NCBI RefSeq assembly: GCF_900104095.1
Contig: NZ_FNJO01000018.1
Span: forward strand, 1-64,000
Length of the DNA: 64,000 nucleotides
DNA from: Ralstonia sp. 25mfcol4.1
GTDB taxonomy: Bacteria; Pseudomonadota; Gammaproteobacteria; Burkholderiales; Burkholderiaceae
Direction: 5' to 3'
The stretch's first letter is position 1. Every line of letters starts with the position of its first letter. The notes below the pieces were generated by a model, which ran no database searches, was not told where the DNA came from, and worked only from the letters and a program-made list of their open reading frames with translations. A program made the position numbers and the translations under genes. Below are positions 58,335-64,000 of the stretch, one piece after another.

Positions 58335-59310
58335 TCAACGCTCGAGAAATTGCATCAGTTTGTCCGCACAAGCGGGGTTCTTTAGTTTGCGCATCGCTAT
58401 GGCTTCGATCTGATAGATCCGCTCCCGGGTCGTATCGAATTGCTTGCCCATCTCTTCGAGCGCGTGCTCGGTGTTCTTGCCGAGCCCGACGCGCGATTGC
58501 ATCATGGGGACCGGCGCATGGATGCTCCGCCCACCATTGGCCAGTGCGTGGTACGGCTTGCCGCACCTGCCACGTCGCGTAGGTCGAGAAACTCCAACCC
58601 CGCCGGTATTCGCGCTTGTCTACCGCCTTTATCAGGTGGATGTTGTATTCCGTTTAGATGTTTCTCGGCGATGGAAATGACCAGTTGCGGAGGACCTTGA
58701 TCATCTAGAGCTTGGCCTGCCCTACGACTCTCCGGTGTACGTCTGGCGGTTGATCCGCATGAGTCGTTCGAGCGATAGCATAGCTCTCGCCTGTATGTCG
58801 AAGGATTTCTGCTGGCAAGCCTGCATGGCCGGAAAATTCCGTTCAAGTGTGGGGCCATTTGTCCCGATGTGGCGGGTCCGCTTCAGATCGATCTTGTGGC
58901 CCAGAAAGAACTCGATAGACGTCTCCCGGGGCATAGCACAGCGTTTGACCGCAATCTCCAGGATGCTCCGTTCAAACGTACGCACCTCAGTCTACGCTCA
59001 GAGCACGCTTGCACTCCGGCGGTCGACCGTTTTTGACCGTCAAGCGGATCGGCGCGAGTTCGCTCCGGGCTTCCGCGGGCACGTCTGCAATTGCTTCGGA
59101 ACGGGCTTCTTCAGTCCCCAATCGTTTGAGAAACGTGTTCGAACCGGGCACGCATGCGCAAAAATATACAGAGACTTGCGGTCAGAAACTGTTCGAGGCG
59201 GGCCGCGCTTCGTCATATTTTTTGACTCGTCGGCGCCAGCTTTGCCGTCGCCGTCATCCTGCGCACGGTCACTGACATCCGAGGTATCGTTGTCGAATCG
59301 CGCAAGAGGG
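58335..59310 (-). pseudogene. Decayed rpoD-like sigma-70 gene
   Basis: On the minus strand, parts of a primary sigma factor appear in order but in different frames. First, about 59310-59190, is an acidic stretch (DNDTSDVSDRAQDDGDG). Then 58985-58722 carries the non-conserved region and region 1.2 end (RTFERSILEIAVKRCAMPRE; INRQTYTGES). Next, near 58690-58500, is region 2 (LVISIAEKHLNG; then IKAVDKREYRRGWSFSTYAT and WQVRQAV). Finally 58490-58335 is region 4.2 (EEMGKQFDTTRERIYQIEAI, ending MQFLER). Region 3 is deleted and there are stops and frameshifts, so it is dead. Confidence 0.8.
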
Positions 59311-59362
59311 CGTACGACTGGCGAAAGCCGGTCATGTAGCGCAGCTCCGCGCCGCGGCGCGG

Positions 59363-59704
59363 CTATTGGCGCTTTGTCCCGCCAAGTGCGAGTACAGCGG
59401 CAAAAAGCAGGAGCGTGACGGACAGTGGCATGCTACCGGCGATTGTGAACATCGCTGACACGATGAGGATCAATGCACTGAGCCAGCGGCATACGAAGAG
59501 AAGGCAAGGCCCGCTTGGCGGTACCACGGCTGGCACCCATAGGGGCGCAGCGAGCATTGCGCCGAAGAGTGACCAGGCCGCCCAGTTAAGTGGCTCATCC
59601 AGATCCGGGTGGAACACGCGAGTGCTAGCGGGGCCCACGAGCCCGAAGAAGCCGACGCAAAAGGCTGAAGCGGCCAGAAGGATGATTCGTGAGAAGGGGT
59701 GCAT
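59363..59704 (-). CDS. Small multi-pass membrane protein
   Basis: A 113-residue protein starting MHPFSRIILLAASAFCVGFF, with about four hydrophobic segments and short loops (PDLDEPLNWAAWSLFGAMLA; WLSALILIVSAMFTIAGSM). It ends in a basic TKRQ. No family is recognised. It is upstream of the IS30 element and on the opposite strand. Confidence 0.6.
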   Translation of the reverse strand: MHPFSRIILLAASAFCVGFFGLVGPASTRVFHPDLDEPLNWAAWSLFGAMLAAPLWVPAVVPPSGPCLLFVCRWLSALILIVSAMFTIAGSMPLSVTLLLFAAVLALGGTKRQ

Positions 59705-59864
59705 GCAGGGCTCAGTCCAGGTCCGCATTAGTTGACGCTCAGCGCAACTGGCTCATCCCGCGGCGAGGCCGGCAAAACATGCGTTCTCGTTTCCCAATTG
59801 CGAAGGGCACTATCGCCCCGACCCATCCGCCCCCGAGCTTCCTGCAGGCTTCGGGGTCTTAATG

Positions 59865-60929
59865 GGCGGTCTCTAGAATGAAGTGCAACACCCTGATGTT
59901 AGGGTGTTGGGATGGGACAAAGCTACAGTCAACTGGGTATCGAAGAGCGTAACTGTATTCATCGCCTGCTAAACGAGGGGTGCAGCCTGCGTCAGGTCGC
60001 AAGAGTGGTGGGGCGAAGTCCGTCGACTATTTCACGCGAGGTTGCCCGGGCCGGAGGTCATCGTTCCTACGATGCTGCGAGCGCGCAGGGTATGGCGCTG
60101 AGAAGGCGTCGACGTGGGCCGCGCAAGCTGGCAGCAGGCACGGCGCTGCTGAAACTGGTGAGAGCATGGCTGCGCGTGGGCTATTCACCGCAACAGATTG
60201 CAGGCAGACTCCGGCGCATGTATGCCCACCAGCCGGAGTTCCATGTGTCCCACGAGACGATCTACTGCGTGATCTACGCCACGCCGCGCGGTGAGCTGCG
60301 CCGCGAGCTAGTCGGCAGCCTGCGTAAGGCCCACAAGGAGCGTCGGTCGCGGGGCGCGGGGAACGATCGCCGAGGCAAGCTGCAGGATATGCGCTCGATC
60401 CACGAGCGGCCCGAGGAGGTGTTCGATCGGCTGGTGCCCGGACATTGGGAAGGCGACCTGATCAAGGGCGCGGGCAATCGCAGCGCAGTGGCGACGCTGG
60501 TGGAACGCAAGACGCGCTTCGTGGTGCTGGCGAAGATGGACGGTTGCGGGGCGGAGGCAGCGCTGGAGGCGTTGACCAAGAAGTTTCGTCGTGTGCCGCT
60601 GGCGCTTCGCAAGAGCCTGACCTACGACCAGGGCAAAGAGATGGCGCATCACGCGGAGTTGACCAGGCGAGTCAGTATCGAAGTGTTCTTTGCCGACCCG
60701 CACAGTCCGTGGCAGAGGCCAAGCAACGAGAACATGAACGGACTGGTTCGGGAGTATTTACCGAAAGGCGACGATCTATCGGTCTTCTCGCAGGGGTACT
60801 TGAACAGAGTCGCGAAGGCGCTGAACTATCGCCCTCGGGCGGTTCTCGACTTCGCCACTCCCGCCGAAGCCATGGCCGAAGAGATCAACAAATTACGAAC
60901 TGGTGTTGCATCTCAGACTTGAAACCGCC
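59865..60929 (+). mobile_element. Complete IS30-family insertion sequence
   Basis: A 1,065-bp element with 28-bp imperfect terminal inverted repeats (59865-59892 and 60902-60929), each beginning GGCGGT and ending TGCAACACC on the inward side. The flanking trinucleotide ATG is present on both sides (59862-59864 and 60930-60932), a 3-bp target duplication as expected for IS30. A hairpin, CAACACCCT-GATGTT-AGGGTGTTG, lies just inside the left end (59886-59909). Confidence 0.85.
59912..60922 (+). CDS. IS30-family transposase
   Basis: A 336-residue DDE transposase. The N-terminal HTH (SLRQVARVVGRSPSTISREVARAGG) is followed by the catalytic core: Asp in HWEGDLIKG, Asp in LTYDQGKEMAHHAELT, and Glu in PWQRPSNENMNGLVREYLPKG. 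It makes a strand-transfer cut at each end and joins to AT-rich or palindromic targets. The reading frame is intact and both ends are present, so the element is probably active. The last residues run into the right terminal repeat, as is usual. Confidence 0.95.
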   Translation: MGQSYSQLGIEERNCIHRLLNEGCSLRQVARVVGRSPSTISREVARAGGHRSYDAASAQGMALRRRRRGPRKLAAGTALLKLVRAWLRVGYSPQQIAGRLRRMYAHQPEFHVSHETIYCVIYATPRGELRRELVGSLRKAHKERRSRGAGNDRRGKLQDMRSIHERPEEVFDRLVPGHWEGDLIKGAGNRSAVATLVERKTRFVVLAKMDGCGAEAALEALTKKFRRVPLALRKSLTYDQGKEMAHHAELTRRVSIEVFFADPHSPWQRPSNENMNGLVREYLPKGDDLSVFSQGYLNRVAKALNYRPRAVLDFATPAEAMAEEINKLRTGVASQT

Positions 60930-60995
60930 ATGTCAATGAAGTGGTAAACGAGAACTGTGTAGTTGGGGCACACGTCTGAGCAGATGTACTCCGCC

Positions 60996-61292
60996 TCAAA
61001 ACGGTTGCCTTGGTAGGTGCCCATTGAGGTCGAAGCCTGAGATTTCGCGTAGTTCCGCCGCTCCCTTTGGATTGCGACGGAAGGGAAACGAGAGAAGCTC
61101 CTGCTCGGAAAGCTCTTTAACCGACGCCTGAGGGGCCTGCGGCGGCTGACTGGCAGGTGGCGGGAGAGGATTTAGCGTTTTCGTAGGTGCGGCGCAAGCA
61201 CCGACAGCGCGAACGAGCGCCAGGACAATCAAGGTCGGCGAAATGCGGGAGCAGAGAGAGGCGGCCATGGGGAGGAGCAGGTGTTGAGACAT
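60996..61292 (-). CDS. Small Pro-rich exported or lipoprotein
   Basis: A 98-residue protein starting at 61292 with a hydrophobic N-terminus (SLCSRISPTLIVLALVRAVGAC) and a possible lipobox (VGAC, then AAPTK). A Pro/Gln-rich linker (NPLPPPASQPPQAPQ) leads to a short helical C-terminus (KELSEQELLSFPF). No family is recognised. It lies just right of the IS30 element. Confidence 0.55.
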   Translation of the reverse strand: MSQHLLLPMAASLCSRISPTLIVLALVRAVGACAAPTKTLNPLPPPASQPPQAPQASVKELSEQELLSFPFRRNPKGAAELREISGFDLNGHLPRQPF

Positions 61293-61598
61293 GGGTGAAT
61301 CGTTGCTGGCGCGAACGTTTTCGTCGCTAGGATTGCGACAAGCCACCCGTTTGGCTGACGAAACTCTTGCAACGGTGGACAAATGCCCGCTTGCTGCAAT
61401 TCCCTACGCCCGCAGCGATGTCACTGGCACGGTGACTGCAACTTTTTCCGCCTGGTGGGCGCTCTTGGCCCCCGTCGAGCCGGCAATGAAACGATCGGCT
61501 CGTGATCCAGCCAGTTTGCTCGAAGGCGGAGCCGCCACGCTCGTCACTACGCTCGACAGTTTCGTCGCGCCCACGCCGCGCTCGTCGCCCTGGCATTG
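61293..61598. other. No firm gene
   Basis: About 300 bases with open frames on both strands (for example 61291-61599 plus and 61404-61652 minus) but no ribosome site or family match that decides between them. Confidence 0.4.
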
Positions 61599-62003
61599 AT
61601 GCACGCCGCCGCATCGGACACAGTGCGGGCCATCGGCAATGCCAAACAACAACTATGGAGCAATCAATTGCAACACAAGACGATCGGCACTCTTCTCGGT
61701 ACGACAGCCATCATTCTCTGGTACTTCCCCCTGGTGAATATGGCTAACGGGACCTACCAGGCTGGCCAGCACATTGGAGGGATAGCGTATCTGCTGTTCC
61801 TAGCGTCCCTTGGCTACGCCATGCTGTCCTGGCTGGAGCAGCACGTGCCCCGGATCATCACCGCTGGCGTTGCGCTTGGTATCTCTCTTATGTTCACGAT
61901 GCAAGGACGCCTCGCCGCCGGGCTGGCACTCTACGCGCTGGTCGTTGTGATGGCGGCAGCAATGTTCCTCGCCTTCAGCGACCACAAGGTATCGGCTCGT
62001 TGA
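61599..62003 (+). CDS. Multi-pass small membrane protein
   Basis: A 134-residue protein with four clear membrane helices (TIGTLLGTTAIILWYFPL; IGGIAYLLFLASLGYAML; IITAGVALGISLMFTM; LAAGLALYALVVVMAAAMFL) and a polar N-terminal arm. It starts at the ATG at 61599 or at the TTG just before it. No family is known. It ends 5 bp before the next gene, so they form an operon. Confidence 0.65.
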   Translation: MHAAASDTVRAIGNAKQQLWSNQLQHKTIGTLLGTTAIILWYFPLVNMANGTYQAGQHIGGIAYLLFLASLGYAMLSWLEQHVPRIITAGVALGISLMFTMQGRLAAGLALYALVVVMAAAMFLAFSDHKVSAR

Positions 62004-62008
62004 TCGCC

Positions 62009-62308
62009 ATGAAGACAGCCCTTTTTGCTGCTGCGCTTGGATTGATGGCCAGTCTCGCGCAAGCAGGCCCGCGACAACACGCCTACCTCGGCCTGGTTCT
62101 CGACGGCAATTGCCCCACAGGCCAGGTTCTCGTTCAGACGGATTTTTATGCTGAGCCGGGGAGCGAGGTCTTCACCTTCTTCGTCCATCCGGACCCAATC
62201 CGACGATGCCTGCCTGCCGATGAAACGCTTCAACTGAAAGTTGGGGACCGGGTTTTTGTTGGCGCAGTTGGCGGGAAGCTCCAGATACTAAGCCGGGCGC
62301 CCAAGTAG
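62009..62308 (+). CDS. Small exported protein
   Basis: A 99-residue protein with a signal peptide (MKTALFAAALGLMASLAQAG). The mature part is beta-rich with two Cys (DGNCPTGQVLV and IRRCLPADE), likely a disulfide. No family is recognised. It is in the same operon as the membrane protein before it. Confidence 0.65.
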   Translation: MKTALFAAALGLMASLAQAGPRQHAYLGLVLDGNCPTGQVLVQTDFYAEPGSEVFTFFVHPDPIRRCLPADETLQLKVGDRVFVGAVGGKLQILSRAPK

Positions 62309-62335
62309 CGGAAAGCATCGAAGTTTACAACCTTT

Positions 62336-62818
62336 ATGCCGATCACACCCTTGCACTTCGGAGTTATGGCTCCGATCAACCAATTCGCTCGCGGCCGGGT
62401 GAGCGCGGTTTCGCTCGTCCTCGCCAATATTTTCCTCGATAGTGCGGCGATCAAGTGCTGGCTCACGAGCCAGGCGATTCCGGATCACCCGCCGATGACG
62501 CACAGTTTCCTTGCCGCGATCCCGTTGGGAGCCGTTATCGCGTTGGTCGGCTTTAGATCTCGACCTTGGACCCTTGGCGCGTTCCTCGGTACGTTGAGCC
62601 ACATTCTTCTGGACATGCTGGTGCACGCCGAGATGCAACCCTTCTACCCACTTAAGGGTAATGCATTCTTCATGGATTGGATGGAGCCGCTGTCCTGGGG
62701 GCTTGCGCCGCTGACCTGCTGGTTCATTTTCCAATGCGTATCCAGCGGGCTGGATTGGATTGGCAGGTTCAGGAAGAGGGCGCTCGGGCGGTCTCGGGTG
62801 TCAGGCGTAGATGTTTGA
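62336..62818 (+). CDS. YdjM/DUF4184-like membrane protein
   Basis: A 160-residue membrane protein that opens MPITPLHFGVMAPINQF and has the recurring metal-dependent hydrolase-like motifs PLHF, DHPPMTHSF and SHILLDMLVHAEMQPF. About four membrane helices carry these His/Asp residues. The family is called 'membrane-bound metal-dependent hydrolase', but activity is not established. It begins 28 bp after the previous gene and is probably cotranscribed. Confidence 0.78.
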   Translation: MPITPLHFGVMAPINQFARGRVSAVSLVLANIFLDSAAIKCWLTSQAIPDHPPMTHSFLAAIPLGAVIALVGFRSRPWTLGAFLGTLSHILLDMLVHAEMQPFYPLKGNAFFMDWMEPLSWGLAPLTCWFIFQCVSSGLDWIGRFRKRALGRSRVSGVDV

Positions 62819-62996
62819 GTTCTTGTGGCGCGGCTCTCACCGACGTGCTGGCTCCGCCAGCGCCGAGACCGTCTCGGTTTCACTGCTGCTAAGCCGGCGT
62901 CCTGCCACCGTCAACGCAATGCACGACAGGCGCCTCTCCAGGTCGCGATGTCGATCGACGCACGCCTTGGCCGACTGCACAGCGGCCCGGATGCGG
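62819..62996. other. No gene seen
   Basis: A short gap with only overlapping low-quality frames. Confidence 0.4.
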
Positions 62997-63248
62997 TCAG
63001 CGCGCATCGGCATCCTTGGCGAGCGTTCCGGTCGTTGCCGGACTGATGGCCTTGTCAAACAGCGCGCTGATGCCAGGCATGCCCCATTCGCGCGTCTTGG
63101 CCACTGAGCTGCAGTGAGCGCGTAAGTCCTCGAGCTGCTGCCTGGACATCTGCGCGGGGCGAGCTTTCGCGCATTGGGCCATGCACAGTTCGATGTCGCG
63201 ATAGAACGGCACCCTTTCTACCTGCTGGAGCTCAACCATCCATAGCAC
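62997..63248 (-). CDS. Hypothetical small protein
   Basis: An 83-residue helical protein (VPFYRDIELCMAQCAKARPA; SRQQLEDLRAHCSSVAKTREWG) with three cysteines. The start is uncertain: GTG at 63248 or ATG at 63239. No family is recognised, and it may be a remnant. Confidence 0.45.
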   Translation of the reverse strand: MLWMVELQQVERVPFYRDIELCMAQCAKARPAQMSRQQLEDLRAHCSSVAKTREWGMPGISALFDKAISPATTGTLAKDADAR

Positions 63249-63410
63249 GGCTCGCAGATATTCCTCGCGGAGGCGAGCCGGTTGCCCCGGCGCAGTTGCT
63301 GTCGAAACGGGAGCAGTCCCCCGCTGGCCAAAATTGACAGAGCAATGAACATTCCATTAAACAGCTGTTCTGAGCAAGCTCAGGACAATGAGGTGTGCGA
63401 CTTCATTTTG

Positions 63411-64000
63411 TCAGGCATGTTCAATTGGAACCGAGACAGTCGCGGTGACGCCGGTCAGTTCATTCTGGTACCGGACGGGCCGTTTCGCCGTACATCTGGC
63501 GAAGCCGCTCGCGAATGCTTCGCAGCTTCAGCCCCGTGCCAAGCGGGCCAGGATCAGGCCGCAGGCCAATGCCATCGTCGGTGACCGTGCCTGCCAGGCG
63601 TGCGCTGCGTTGGGATCGAGCACTGCCGTGACGACAAGACTGCAAGGCCCCGCCTTCGGCTCGAGTCCGTGGCGGAAGGCGTTCTCTATCAGCGCGTGCA
63701 GCACCAGCGCAGGGAACGGCATCGCCTTACAGGTTTCCTCGATGGCGATTGACGTTCTGAGACGCGGTCCCATGCGGATCTGCATGATGCCGATATACGC
63801 AGATTCGACTTCCTGGGCGAGCGTGAAAGCGGCGCGTCCTGCGTCAGCCGCCGATGCGGCGCGCTTCAGGAAGCGAATGAGCAAGCCCACCATGTCGCCG
63901 GCCTCACCGGGATTCGTGCGCGACAGATATTGAATCGTCGCCAACGTATTCCAGAGAAAGTGTGGCTCGATCTGCGTCCGCGCGCAGCGCCAGCTCAGCC
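63411..64000 (-). pseudogene. Frameshifted LytS-type histidine kinase, cut by the window edge
   Basis: The minus strand entering from the right edge reads TQIEPHFLWNTLATIQYL (phospho-acceptor His) and then ALIENAFRHGLEPKAGP (N-box). Near 63590 the match changes frame to DDGIGLRPDPGPLGTGLKLR, and near 63470 it changes again to GVTATVSVPIEHA, ending at 63411. At least two frameshifts break the ATPase domain. It is a paralogue of the kinase at 51895. Confidence 0.75.

Noticed and set aside
1..64000. CRISPR arrays, tRNA or rRNA genes
   Set aside because: I saw no regularly spaced repeats and no stretch recognisable as a tRNA or rRNA gene; a covariance-model scan would be needed to exclude small RNAs.

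Overview
The window looks like a GC-rich betaproteobacterial replicon, most likely Cupriavidus or a close Ralstonia/Burkholderia relative. This rests on codon use, protein families (paired DUF1254 proteins, BON proteins, many universal stress proteins, an IS30 element and a Tn3-type transposase) and gene order; I could not run a search. The left half is compact and coherent. The right half is a patchwork of accessory genes, mobile elements and decaying genes.

From about 1.0 to 27.6 kb lies a low-oxygen/energy-stress island resembling the lxa (low-oxygen-activated) locus of Burkholderia cenocepacia. It holds a nucleoside-phosphorylase homologue, a beta-CASP nuclease, an FNR-type regulator with all four iron-sulfur cysteines, two BON proteins, a zinc alcohol dehydrogenase, seven universal stress protein (USP) genes (one frameshifted), two Hsp20 chaperones, a NarX/NarL-like sensor/regulator pair, an orphan PAS kinase, an LRAT-fold protein, a YeeE/YedE sulfur-transporter pair with a rhodanese, a Met/Gly-rich Spy-like protein, and several small unknowns. 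I read sixteen FNR-type boxes (TTGAT-N4-ATCAA and variants) upstream of these genes. Most lie exactly 21 nt from a -10-like hexamer, the geometry of FNR class II promoters. This points to one oxygen-responsive regulon run by the regulator encoded inside it.

From 27.7 to 30.2 kb is a P1B-type metal ATPase fused to a C-terminal hemerythrin-like domain, preceded by a Fur-like palindrome. From 30.6 to 38.2 kb are unknown genes, an arnT-like lipid A glycosyltransferase and an ArnA-type UDP-glucuronate decarboxylase (with an OmpR/PmrA-style direct repeat upstream), and a scarred segment with fragments of an SRPBCC gene, a ChbG/HpnK deacetylase and a lactonase. From 38.4 to 43.6 kb are secreted and membrane proteins, including a tandem pair of exported DUF1254 proteins.

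From 43.8 to 48.7 kb is a Tn3-family element with a tyrosine recombinase, a full transposase whose 5' end appears scrambled by a small inversion, and one recognisable terminal repeat. From 48.8 to 58.2 kb is the most distinctive module: a LytTR response regulator, a LytS-type kinase, a small exported Cys-containing protein and a Tat-exported caspase-like CHAT protein in one overlapping operon, flanked by lipoproteins and a zinc-ribbon membrane protein. From 58.3 kb to the end are a decayed second sigma-70 (rpoD-like) gene, a complete IS30 element with 3-bp target duplications, small membrane/secreted proteins, and the frameshifted remains of a second LytS-type kinase cut by the window edge.
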